The position numbers were made by a program, and so were the translations under genes. Below, piece by piece: positions 1 to 7,544 of a stretch of 50,611 bases of DNA (positions are counted from its first letter, which is position 1; each line of letters begins with the position of its first letter). Below the pieces are notes generated by a model that searched no databases, was not told the origin of the DNA, and was given only the letters and a program-made list of their open reading frames with translations. Source of the DNA: Saprospiraceae bacterium. Its GTDB lineage: Bacteria; Bacteroidota; Bacteroidia; Chitinophagales; Saprospiraceae. Location of the stretch: contig JALHQW010000004.1 in the NCBI GenBank assembly GCA_022841745.1, positions 157,884 to 208,494 of the forward strand. The letters run 5' to 3'.

Positions 1-59
1 TTGCTTCGCAAAATTTTCGCCTCCACTTTCTTCGTGAGCAGTGGTATGAAAAATAGATA

Positions 60-91
60 TTTGACTTGCTAATAAACCACCTTGACCTTTG
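60..91 (+). promoter_or_regulatory. Candidate vegetative promoter of the stress protein/protease pair
   Basis: TTTG at 60-63 and GACCTTTG at 84-91 are 20 nt apart. This is one mismatch from the Bacteroidota consensus TTTG-N19-TAnnTTTG. Transcription would start near 97, about 80 nt before the GTG at 177. The match is inexact, so this is tentative. Confidence 0.35.
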
Positions 92-176
92 TCAACCCCA
101 AACAATGAGCATTATCACCCCACAACCCAGCGCACAACGGCATATTTGAGCATCTGTTTGACAAAAATCAACTGCC

Positions 177-1028
177 GTGAAAATCATCCATAATATCCTC
201 GTTCCCACCGATTTTTCGGATTGTGCCATCAACGCCTACCAGTACGCAATTCAATTGGCCGATAAATGGAAGGCTGGCCTGAAACTACTGCACGTGGTGG
301 CTCCAGACTACGGCGTGACCGACCTGCCCGTACTGGTGGACATCGCCACCAAGGAAAAAATTGAAGTAGCGATTGAACTGCTTCAAGCCTTCAAGGCTGA
401 CGGGCTGACAAAGGTCACGGGAACACTGCCAGCACTGCCCAATATCACTGATGAAGTAAAGGTGAGCGGCCTGCCGCATTCTTCTATATGCTCGGTCGCA
501 GCAGATGAGGAGTTCGACTTGGTACTGATGGGCACGAACAGCTATCACTCTGCTTGGGAAAACGCCTTTGGAACGAATGCCTCCTCGGTGCTGAAACAAG
601 CGCATTGCCACGTACTGATTGTGCCGGAAAATGCATCCTACAGCGGCCTAAAAACCGTGGGATTTGCCGCAGACCTGCACGAAGCCGACCCTTACCACCT
701 CTGGAAGTTCTGCAAACTGATGGAACCGTTCCATGCCATCGTACACTGTGCCCATATAGAAAAGCTGGGGGAAAGCCAAAAAACTGCCTTGAAATTCGAA
801 GAACTTCAAGCATTTTTCGAGAACAACGCCGTAGCCTTGCAACTCAAATTTCATGCTGTACAGGAGGATTCAGTTGAAATGGGCCTTGCCGCCTTCGTCT
901 GCAACTGGGACCTCGACTTGTTGGCCATGGCATCGCCACACCGGGATGTTTTCAGCCGGATGTTTCACAAGAGCATGACCCAGCAAATGGCCCTTCATTC
1001 AACCGTGCCGTTATTGGTGATGAAATGA
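177..1028 (+). CDS. Universal stress protein, two tandem Usp domains
   Basis: This 283-residue protein begins with the Usp signature (ILVPTDFSDCAINAYQYA) and has two Usp-like halves, about residues 1-150 and 155-283. The first half ends with a nucleotide-loop-like stretch (MGTNSYHSAWENAFGT) followed by HCHVLIVP. The second half ends in STVPLLVMK. Such proteins are soluble and bind nucleotides or regulate during stress. The start is GTG, and no upstream in-frame ATG fits better. The stop overlaps the next start by 4 bp (ATGA), so translation is probably coupled to the protease-like gene. A second protein of exactly the same length and architecture is encoded at 13822-14673. The family call is firm; the ligand and partner are unknown. 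Confidence 0.9.
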   Translation: MKIIHNILVPTDFSDCAINAYQYAIQLADKWKAGLKLLHVVAPDYGVTDLPVLVDIATKEKIEVAIELLQAFKADGLTKVTGTLPALPNITDEVKVSGLPHSSICSVAADEEFDLVLMGTNSYHSAWENAFGTNASSVLKQAHCHVLIVPENASYSGLKTVGFAADLHEADPYHLWKFCKLMEPFHAIVHCAHIEKLGESQKTALKFEELQAFFENNAVALQLKFHAVQEDSVEMGLAAFVCNWDLDLLAMASPHRDVFSRMFHKSMTQQMALHSTVPLLVMK

Positions 1029-1462
1029 GAACCGTGATACTTGCCATCGGAAACAATGGCCGTCAGGATGACGGCCTCGGCTGGGCCTTCGGGGAAGCCT
1101 TGGAACAAAATGGGCTGTTAGCTGGGGAAGTCCACTACCGCTACCAATTGCAGGTCGAAGACGCCGACTTGATTGCCAATGCCGACCGAGTTGTTTTTGT
1201 GGACGCTTTCAAAGGCTCCCTGCCTAATGGATTTCAATGGAAGGTCGTTGCCCCCGCTGCCGATTTTGAGTTCACCACCCATGCCCTTTCGCCACAGGCA
1301 GTCTTGTTTTTTTGCGAGCAATTGTACGGCAAAACCCCGGAGGCAAATTGCATGCTCATCAGTGGCGAGGCTTGGGAGTTGGAGATTGGGCTGACGGAGG
1401 GGGGGAAGAAGAATTTGGAGTTGGCGTTGGTATTTTTCATTCATCCCTCACCCCTAACTTAA
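1025..1462 (+). CDS. Hydrogenase maturation protease (peptidase M52 family)
   Basis: This 145-residue protein resembles the endopeptidases that trim the C-terminus of the large subunit of [NiFe] hydrogenases after nickel insertion. Visible family features are the N-terminal AIGNNGRQDDGLG (family GxGN...DDG), VVFVDA near residue 59, and THALSP near residue 86. The last two supply the Asp and His expected to bind nickel in HycI/HoxW-type proteases. It overlaps the stress-protein gene by 4 bp. No hydrogenase structural gene is in the window, so the substrate is probably encoded to the left of position 1 or elsewhere. Its TAA shares the TTAA at 1459-1462 with the stop of the convergent mqnC gene. 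Confidence 0.75.
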   Translation: MRTVILAIGNNGRQDDGLGWAFGEALEQNGLLAGEVHYRYQLQVEDADLIANADRVVFVDAFKGSLPNGFQWKVVAPAADFEFTTHALSPQAVLFFCEQLYGKTPEANCMLISGEAWELEIGLTEGGKKNLELALVFFIHPSPLT

Positions 1463-2607
1463 TCCACCATCATCGCCGTCCTGTCCAACTCCTGCTGCTT
1501 CATCACCTTCGGCAATTCCCTCGGCTCGTACTGCTGATTGCGCAGTTGCGGCGTGAAGCCCGCATCACGAATGGCTTGTTGGATGCCATCGGCGGTGAAG
1601 CGGAACTTGGCGCCCGCTGCCGACACCACGTTTTCCTCAATCATGATGCTGCCGAAGTCGTTGGCACCAGCGTGGAGGCAGAGCTGCGCAACGGGCTTGC
1701 CGACCGTGAGCCAAGAGGCTTGGATGTTCACCACATTGGGCAGCATGATGCGGCTCATGGCAATCATGCGCACGTACTCGTCGCCCGTGACGGTGTTGCG
1801 GGCACGTTTCAGCTTTTTCAGGATGGTATCCTCGTCTTGGAACGGCCACGGAATAAAGGCGAGGAAGCCTTTTGCGTCAGCAGGCTTTTCGGACTGCACT
1901 TCCCGCAGCTTCACGAGGTGTTGCATCCGTTCCAGGTTCGTTTCTATATGACCGAACATCATCGTACCGGAGGTGGTGAGGTGTAGCTGGTGAGCAGCCC
2001 GCATGACATCGAGCCACTCCTGCGCACCGCATTTGCCAGCGGAGATGAGGCGCCGCACCCGGTCGTCCAAAATCTCGGCACCTGCGCCTGGCAGGCTGTC
2101 GAGGCCCGATTCCTTCAGGGCTTTCAGCACCTCGTAATGCGTTGATTTCGCAAGCTTTGTGATGTGCGCAATCTCAGGTGGGCCGAGGGCATGCAGCTTG
2201 AGGTTGGGGTATAGTTCCTTGAGCTGCCGAAAGAGGTTGGTATAAAAATCGAGGCCGAGGTCGGGGTGGTGGCCGCCTTGCAGCAGCAGTTGCTCGCCAC
2301 CGTAGGCGAAGGTTTCCTCTATTTTTTGCTTGTATTCTTCAATGGAGGTAATATAGCTCTCCTCGTGCCCCGGTCTTCTGAAGAAATTGCAGAACTTGCA
2401 ATTGGCGATGCAGACGTTGGTGGTGTTGGAATTGCGGTCAATGATCCAAGTGACCACGTTGCCCGGCACATGGTGCTGGCGCAGGGCATTGCCCACGTAC
2501 ATCAGTTCGGCAGTAGCCGCATTTTCAAACAGGAAAACACCTTCCTCAGCAGTGAGGAAATCAAGGCGAAGGGCACGGTGGAGTAGGTCGTCGGTATGCA
2601 TTTTCAT
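1459..2607 (-). CDS. mqnC: Cyclic dehypoxanthinyl futalosine synthase (radical SAM)
   Basis: MqnC closes the ring of dehypoxanthine futalosine in the futalosine route to menaquinone, using a [4Fe-4S] cluster and S-adenosylmethionine. The cluster motif CIANCKFC is near residue 54. Other family hallmarks are LLQGGHHPDLGLDFY, HALGPPEI, LPGAGAEIL and, near the C-terminus, GANDFGSIMIEENVVSAAG. Length is 382 residues, normal for the family. I chose the ATG at 2605-2607 because the longer frame to 2697 begins with TTG inside a promoter-like box (2695-2702) and its extra residues read like low-complexity DNA. The ATG at 2599-2601 is an alternative. MqnE is less likely given the GANDFGS...EENVV signature. 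No other menaquinone gene is nearby. Confidence 0.9.
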   Translation of the reverse strand: MKMHTDDLLHRALRLDFLTAEEGVFLFENAATAELMYVGNALRQHHVPGNVVTWIIDRNSNTTNVCIANCKFCNFFRRPGHEESYITSIEEYKQKIEETFAYGGEQLLLQGGHHPDLGLDFYTNLFRQLKELYPNLKLHALGPPEIAHITKLAKSTHYEVLKALKESGLDSLPGAGAEILDDRVRRLISAGKCGAQEWLDVMRAAHQLHLTTSGTMMFGHIETNLERMQHLVKLREVQSEKPADAKGFLAFIPWPFQDEDTILKKLKRARNTVTGDEYVRMIAMSRIMLPNVVNIQASWLTVGKPVAQLCLHAGANDFGSIMIEENVVSAAGAKFRFTADGIQQAIRDAGFTPQLRNQQYEPRELPKVMKQQELDRTAMMVD

Positions 2608-2694
2608 GGATGCTGGTTGATGGTTGCTGGTTGCTGGATACTTGATTCTGGATGCTTGATACTGGTCGCTGGGATATGAACTGCAAAGTTGAAA

Positions 2695-2702
2695 CAAAGT
2701 TA
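2695..2702 (-). promoter_or_regulatory. -7 box (TAACTTTG) upstream of mqnC
   Basis: The minus strand reads TAACTTTG, a perfect TAnnTTTG box, about 90 nt before the chosen mqnC start. No good -33 TTTG is present at 19-21 nt. The leader between this box and the gene is a degenerate repeat of CCAGCAACC/CCAGCATCC-like units, which argues that it is not coding. Confidence 0.4.
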
Positions 2703-2756
2703 GGCAAGTAGGGTTGTGAATCTGAAACGATTGTCAAAAGGAAAGGCTGTAATAAA

Positions 2757-2790
2757 GAAGAGCTGCCATGACGTTTCAAGGCAGCTCTTC
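2757..2790. repeat. Perfect 11-bp hairpin between divergent genes
   Basis: GAAGAGCTGCC at 2757-2767 and GGCAGCTCTTC at 2780-2790 form a perfect 11-bp stem with a 12-nt loop. On the minus strand it is followed by TTTATTAC, which is a weak terminator tail. It lies between mqnC and the lipoprotein gene, which diverge, so no obvious transcript ends here. It could be a terminator of antisense transcription or a leader structure of the lipoprotein mRNA. Confidence 0.5.
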
Positions 2791-2927
2791 GCAATTTCCA
2801 TAAATAATTAGGAACACAGACATTTCTCAATGAGACGTTGGCATTGATGTTAAGTCACTATCCATTGAATTTAGGCAAAGAAATTGCTCCATTCGATAGC
2901 CCTCCCCCATTTTTCAATTCCACTTCG

Positions 2928-3677
2928 ATGAAATCCAATTGGCAACGCTTGCCCGCCCTACTCATTGCATTGGCCACCTTAGCCTGTACCAATAGCGGAA
3001 ACAACCCCACGCCTACTACCTCCTCCGCACAGCAGCCAAAGGCAGTGGCCGTCTCCAGTCCAGCCCAACACAGTGAGCCCATCACCCCATCGCCGGAAGG
3101 TGCAAAGCCCCGCTCCGCCGAGGAGATGGTGGCGGCTGGCTACAAACGCTACGGCATCGAAAAAGGGGCCTTCATCTTTCGCATTGAAGGTGCTGTGGAA
3201 GGCACGGAACATTATTTTTTTGACAACTGGGGCTGGCGGGAGGCCAAATACACCCGAATGACATCCGAGGCCCAAAACCTCTTCGAGGAGACCAACGAGG
3301 TGCAGTACCTTGACGGGGAGCGGCGCTACGTCTATTTCCCAGAAACCCAAAAAGCGCAGTATTTCGACAGCAACCAAGTGGAAAAAATGGCCATTAAATA
3401 CCAGACCAAGGATATGGTGGTGGTGGGCAATGAAATGCTCAAGAACATGGGAATGCAGCCCGCTGGTAAGGCCAAGGTCGGCGAAATCGAGTGCGACGTT
3501 TGGGTGAAGGCCAACCCAAAAATCCGCCTATACATGTGGCAAGGCTTGACGATGGGCGAGGAATCCTATGTGGACAACTACCCTATTGGCCGCCGCTGCA
3601 TCTTGGTGGAATTGGAGAAAAACCCGCCGCTCGATAGGATGCTGCTGCCTAAGGACGCTATCATTGAAAAACTGTAA
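2928..3677 (+). CDS. Lipoprotein of unknown function
   Basis: This 249-residue protein has a lipoprotein signal: MKSNWQRLP, a hydrophobic run and ATLAC with the acylated Cys at residue 20, followed by a Pro/Thr/Ser-rich linker to about residue 60. The mature part has repeated beta-like stretches (FIFRIEGAVEGTEHYFF, RRYVYFPE, CDVWVKANPKIRLYMW) and suggests a LolA/DUF4412-like open barrel in the cell envelope. I do not recognise the exact family. ATG 2928 is preferred over the longer frame from 2838 because it places the signal peptide at the N-terminus. Confidence 0.75.
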   Translation: MKSNWQRLPALLIALATLACTNSGNNPTPTTSSAQQPKAVAVSSPAQHSEPITPSPEGAKPRSAEEMVAAGYKRYGIEKGAFIFRIEGAVEGTEHYFFDNWGWREAKYTRMTSEAQNLFEETNEVQYLDGERRYVYFPETQKAQYFDSNQVEKMAIKYQTKDMVVVGNEMLKNMGMQPAGKAKVGEIECDVWVKANPKIRLYMWQGLTMGEESYVDNYPIGRRCILVELEKNPPLDRMLLPKDAIIEKL

Positions 3678-3776
3678 GCCTAGGCCAGGGTGACGTCAAT
3701 CTGTTTTTCATTTGATTCTTGTCATTGAAACCAGCATCTACAAATTTGAATATTGCCCAATTAAACATTGACAAAT

Positions 3777-4439
3777 ATGAGTTCATTTTCGTACAACTCA
3801 GTTTTGATTCATGCGGGCAATGCTTATATAGCGGCAAACTTGGTTGTACCTGACACCCCCAAGGGAGTGGTCATTTTCTCCAATGCAACCGTGATGGGCC
3901 GACTGAACCAAAAGAACCGGTACTTGGCTGAAATGCTGAACAAACAGGGAATGGCAGTACTGCTGGCCGACTTGCTCACCGAGGATGAAGACTCCCATCA
4001 CAACCGTCACGATATTGCATTGCTGACCAAACGGCTTATCGCCATCACAAAATGGGCCACTGCACAACCCCACTTGAAAGGGTTGAGCCATTTTTATTTT
4101 GGAGAAGGAACGGGAGTCGCAGCTGCCCTGCAAGCCGCAGCAGAATTAAAGCACCATATCAGTGGCCTAGTGCTTAGGAGCGGCAGGACCGACCTTGCCA
4201 TCGGAGCCATCCCGCAAATCGTTTCCCCTACCCTGCTCGTAGTTGGTGCATGGGATTTGTTTCTTTTAGCCGTCAATCAAATAACTTTCCAATCGCTTAA
4301 CTGCCAAAAGAAATTGGTGGTTGTGGAAGGCACCACGCACCGCTTCGAGGAGCCGGGCAAGCTGGAAGAAGTAGCCAACCTGGCCGCTGATTGGTTTGCC
4401 AACAGCCAGTTCAACGAAGCCATTTCGTTGCGGGCGTAA
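3777..4439 (+). CDS. Alpha/beta-hydrolase (dienelactone-hydrolase-like) lacking the nucleophile serine
   Basis: This 220-residue protein has the layout of the small hydrolases often fused to or encoded near phosphoribosyltransferases: a strand with GVVIFSN, a nucleophile elbow, PTLLVVGAWD (acid region) and THRFEEPGKLEEVA (His region). The elbow reads FYFGEGTGVAAAL where relatives have GASTGAAAAL, so the GxSxG serine is replaced by Gly. The Asp and His positions appear kept. It is therefore probably inactive as an esterase, or works by another chemistry. The ATG at 3777 is favoured over an in-frame TTG three codons upstream. No phosphoribosyltransferase gene is adjacent. Confidence 0.75.
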   Translation: MSSFSYNSVLIHAGNAYIAANLVVPDTPKGVVIFSNATVMGRLNQKNRYLAEMLNKQGMAVLLADLLTEDEDSHHNRHDIALLTKRLIAITKWATAQPHLKGLSHFYFGEGTGVAAALQAAAELKHHISGLVLRSGRTDLAIGAIPQIVSPTLLVVGAWDLFLLAVNQITFQSLNCQKKLVVVEGTTHRFEEPGKLEEVANLAADWFANSQFNEAISLRA

Positions 4440-4496
4440 GGCCTTGAATCGGGAAAATCTGTTGAGACAAATTCAAGAAAAAACAGCTTCGTATAG

Positions 4497-4528
4497 TTGT
4501 GCCTCGTAACTTGGCCCTCCTATTTTTG
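4497..4528 (+). promoter_or_regulatory. Candidate ligA promoter
   Basis: TATTTTTG at 4521-4528 fits TAnnTTTG, with TTG at 4497-4499, 21 nt upstream. The ligA ATG follows 52 nt after the box. The spacing is slightly long, so confidence is moderate. Confidence 0.4.
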
Positions 4529-4580
4529 TCACCCGATTCAAGCCCTGCAAACAGGACAGAATCCCTCCAAACTTGAAGAA

Positions 4581-6731
4581 ATGTATTCAAAAGACGAACA
4601 ACGCCGCCTTGTTGACCTCTCCAAGCGCCTCCTCCAAGCACCCGACCCCGCCGACGCTTTAAGTGCTGCCGCAATGGCCGCCGAACTCCGGGAGGCCATC
4701 GTTTACCACGAATGGCGCTACTACGCCCTCAACGACCCCGTCGTCAGCGACTACGAGTACGACATGCTCTACAAGAAGCTGCAAGTCATCGAGGCGAAGC
4801 ACCCAGAGTTGGTGACACCCGAATCGCCGACCCAGCGGGTGAGCAGCGACCTGACGGAGGAGTTCAACCTCGTGGAGCACCTCACGCCCATGCTCTCCCT
4901 TGACAACAGCTACGACGCCGCCGACCTCGCCAGCTTCGACGAGCGTATCAAGAACTACCTCGGCCTCGCCGCCGACCTCGAAATCGAGTACTGCGTGGAG
5001 CCGAAATTCGACGGCGGCACCATCGCCCTTGTTTACGAAAACGACCAACTCGTGCGGGCCGCCACCCGTGGAAACGGTGCCCTCGGCGACGAAATCACGC
5101 CCAATATCCGCACCCTGCGCTCGGTGCCGCTGCGGGCGGAGTTTAGCAAGTTCGGCATCGCCAAGGCGGAACTGCGGGGCGAGGCGCTCATCCGCAAGGA
5201 TGTTTTTGTAAAAATGAACGAGCAACGGGCCGCCGACGGCGATACCCTGCTCGCCAATCCCCGCAACGCCGCCACGGGGGGGCTACGCACCAAAGACCCT
5301 TCGGAGACGGCCAGCCGCCGCATCGAAGCGTTTGTTTACCAAGTCGGCTTCGCCGTGGATGCAGCGGGGAACAGCGTTTTGAACCAATTCAAAAACCACG
5401 ATAGTTTGATTGAACTGCTTGGTAACATTGGTTTTAAAATTCCGCAGCATACTCCGACCAACGGAAGCTTGGGAGAAAGGAAAGTATGCCCCAATATCGC
5501 CGAGGTCGCCACCTTCTGCAACGACTGGCAGAACCGCCGGGAGCAGTACGCCTACGAAATTGATGGCATGGTGGTGAAGGCCAACAGCCTTGAACTGCAA
5601 CAGCGGGCGGGCAGCACTGCGCACCACCCACGCTGGGCCATCGCCTACAAGTTCAAGGCGAAACAGGCGACCACGAAGCTGCTCAACGTCGAGTTCCAAG
5701 TGGGCAAGGTCGGCAGCATCACGCCTGTTGCGAAGCTGGAACCCGTGGCACTGGCGGGCGTGACGGTCTCTTCGGTCAGTTTGCACAACGAGGATTTTAT
5801 CCGAAACAAAGACCTGCGCCTCGGCGACACCGTGCTGGTGGAGCGGGCCGGCGACGTGATTCCCTATATCGTGAAACCGATGGAAGAACTGCGGGACGGT
5901 TCGGAGCGGGAGATTGTTTTCCCAAGCAACTGCCCCGTCTGCAAATCGGAACTGGTGAGGGCCGAAGACGAGGCCGCTTGGCGCTGCGAGAACCCCGATT
6001 GCGAAGCGCAACTTATCCAGCGCATGATTCACCATGTCTCGAAGAATGCGATGGACATTGACGGCTTTGGTGAGAGTCAAATCGAGCGGTTCTACCGACA
6101 GGGCTGGCTGCACAGCATCGCCGACATCTACCGCCTTGATTATGAGGCTATTGCGAAACTGGAAGGCTTTGGCGAGAAATCGGCGAAGAACCTGCAAATG
6201 GCCATTGACAAGGCGAAACGAAACCCCATCTACCGCCTGCTGCACAGTTTGACCATCCACCATTTAGGCATCAAGGCAGGCAAGATACTCGCCGCCGAAA
6301 TCGAAAACGTGATGGACTTGGCGGGCTGGGACGAGGAGCGTTTCCGCCAAATCAAGGACATCGGGCCAGTGCTGACGCACAACGTCATCCGGTTCTTTCA
6401 GAATGAAAAGAACGTGGCCATCCTTCGGGAAATGGAGGCGCTCGGCGTCAATTTCAGCCAAACCGACGAAGACCGCCCCAAGGCCGTTAGCGCCGACGCA
6501 CCGCTGGCCGGAAAGACGATTTTGTTCACTGGAACCCTTTTGAAAATGGGCCGCAAGGAAGCCCAAGCCAAGGCCGAGGCCGCCGGAGCGAAGAACATCA
6601 GCGCTGTGAGCGGCAACCTCGACTACCTCGTGGTGGGCGAGGACGCTGGCAGCAAGCTGAAAAAAGCGCAGGCGCTGGGCACGGTGACGATTCTGACGGA
6701 GGATGAGTTTTTGGAATTGGTGGGAGGGTAA
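4581..6731 (+). CDS. ligA: NAD+-dependent DNA ligase
   Basis: LigA seals nicks in DNA during replication and repair. From the ATG at 4581 the protein has 716 residues. Visible in order: domain Ia with the NAD-binding YYALNDPVVSDYEYD; the adenylation motif EPKFDGG with catalytic Lys at about residue 142 (family KxDG); the OB-fold; a Zn finger with CPVCKSE and RCENPDCEAQ; helix-hairpin-helix repeats (LEGFGEKSAKNL, IKDIGPV); and a C-terminal BRCT domain (AGKTILFTGTLLKMGRKEAQ). The residue after the KFDG motif is Gly where Leu is usual. The frame extends upstream to a TTG at 4497 that overlaps a promoter-like element, so 4581 is preferred. It is flanked by unrelated genes and is probably monocistronic. 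Confidence 0.97.
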   Translation: MYSKDEQRRLVDLSKRLLQAPDPADALSAAAMAAELREAIVYHEWRYYALNDPVVSDYEYDMLYKKLQVIEAKHPELVTPESPTQRVSSDLTEEFNLVEHLTPMLSLDNSYDAADLASFDERIKNYLGLAADLEIEYCVEPKFDGGTIALVYENDQLVRAATRGNGALGDEITPNIRTLRSVPLRAEFSKFGIAKAELRGEALIRKDVFVKMNEQRAADGDTLLANPRNAATGGLRTKDPSETASRRIEAFVYQVGFAVDAAGNSVLNQFKNHDSLIELLGNIGFKIPQHTPTNGSLGERKVCPNIAEVATFCNDWQNRREQYAYEIDGMVVKANSLELQQRAGSTAHHPRWAIAYKFKAKQATTKLLNVEFQVGKVGSITPVAKLEPVALAGVTVSSVSLHNEDFIRNKDLRLGDTVLVERAGDVIPYIVKPMEELRDGSEREIVFPSNCPVCKSELVRAEDEAAWRCENPDCEAQLIQRMIHHVSKNAMDIDGFGESQIERFYRQGWLHSIADIYRLDYEAIAKLEGFGEKSAKNLQMAIDKAKRNPIYRLLHSLTIHHLGIKAGKILAAEIENVMDLAGWDEERFRQIKDIGPVLTHNVIRFFQNEKNVAILREMEALGVNFSQTDEDRPKAVSADAPLAGKTILFTGTLLKMGRKEAQAKAEAAGAKNISAVSGNLDYLVVGEDAGSKLKKAQALGTVTILTEDEFLELVGG

Positions 6732-6744
6732 TTCAACGTGTTGT

Positions 6745-6775
6745 TTTGGCACTCAACCAAATTCAGTTAACTTTG
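6745..6775 (+). promoter_or_regulatory. Consensus Bacteroidota promoter of the toxin-antitoxin operon
   Basis: TTTG at 6745-6748, a 19-nt spacer and TAACTTTG at 6768-6775 match the TTTG-N19-TAnnTTTG consensus exactly. The antitoxin ATG is at 6790, so the leader would be very short. Confidence 0.7.
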
Positions 6776-6789
6776 AAAAAAATACTGCC

Positions 6790-7035
6790 ATGAAGGCCAT
6801 TACCATACAGATTTCCAATGAGGTGGCCGAGACCTTCGGCGTGGGGGAGTTGGAGAAACAAATCAATGATTTGATTGCCAAGGTCACGGTAAAACTTGCA
6901 GCAAAAGAGATGCTGAAAGACCTTAAAGCCATTGACCTTGCCAAAGACCCAAAATGGGAAAAGGCACGTGCAGCCGCTTGGGAGAAGGAAAAAGCCAATG
7001 TTTTGCGAAAGCTAAACAATCAACTCAATGCCTGA
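6790..7035 (+). CDS. Putative antitoxin of a PIN-type toxin-antitoxin pair
   Basis: This is an 81-residue, charged, helical protein: a short strand (KAITIQISNEVAETF), then helices rich in Lys, Glu and Ala. Size, charge and position directly before a PIN-domain frame, overlapping it by 8 bp (ATGCCTGA at 7028-7035), identify it as the likely antitoxin. I do not recognise a named antitoxin fold; it is not a typical AbrB or RHH sequence. The ATG at 6790 sits right after a consensus promoter, so the longer frame from 6703 inside ligA is rejected. Confidence 0.65.
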   Translation: MKAITIQISNEVAETFGVGELEKQINDLIAKVTVKLAAKEMLKDLKAIDLAKDPKWEKARAAAWEKEKANVLRKLNNQLNA

Positions 7036-7450
7036 ATACGTCATTGACGCCAATGTGGTTATCAGTTTTTTGATTGCTGGAAAGGCTTCTTAAAAAAGCA
7101 TCCTACGCACCTATCGCTTTCATGCTCCTGAATTTGTTTTAGCTGAAATAAAGCAATATGAACAGGAAATTTTCTCAAAAACTAAACAAAGCGAAATACA
7201 GCTTCGCAACTACACTCTTGACGTTTTTCATGAACTCACTGTCCTACCCGACTATTTCATCGAAACAGAAAACCTTCTAAAAGCCAGCCAAATGCTGGAG
7301 AAAATTGACCCCAAAGACATTCACTATCTCGCCCTTTCGCTTCAATTGGGTTTTGTTTTGTTGACAAGGGACAAACCGCTTCAACGCGGCCTTCGCAAGC
7401 AGGGCTACCGAAATGTGGTGTTGTTTGAAGATTTCCTGAAAGGGATTTAA
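7028..7450 (+). pseudogene. PIN-domain toxin gene interrupted by an in-frame stop
   Basis: Translation from ATG 7028 gives MPEYVIDANVVISFLIAGKAS and then TAA at 7091-7093. Continuing in the same frame gives a complete PIN domain: YRFHAPEFVLAEIKQYE, then DPKDIHYLALSL, then VLLTRDKPLQRGL, and a natural TAA at 7448-7450 (140 codons in all). All four acidic positions of PIN ribonucleases are visible: Asp in VIDAN, Glu in LAEI, Asp in KDIHYL and Asp in TRDK. One nonsense codon at position 22 is the only lesion. It may be a real inactivating mutation, or a sequencing error next to the TTAAAAAAG run. The antitoxin upstream is intact. Confidence 0.8.
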
Positions 7451-7476
7451 TTGTTCCTATTTCCTGTCCTATCAAG

Positions 7477-7506
7477 TTTAAACTACGCTTTACTCCTTTA
7501 CCTTTG
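7477..7506 (+). promoter_or_regulatory. Candidate thiolase promoter
   Basis: TACCTTTG at 7499-7506 is a perfect TAnnTTTG box, with TTTA at 7477-7480, 18 nt upstream. The thiolase ATG is at 7545. Confidence 0.5.
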
Positions 7507-7544
7507 CAGCCTATTTCAAAGCCTAATCAAATCACAACCAAATC

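Noticed and set aside
1459-1462. TTAA shared by the stop codons of two convergent genes
   Set aside because: It is true but common in compact genomes and not informative by itself.
5283-6263. A 326-codon minus-strand frame inside ligA
   Set aside because: It is antisense to conserved ligase domains; GC-rich codon positions create long shadow frames.
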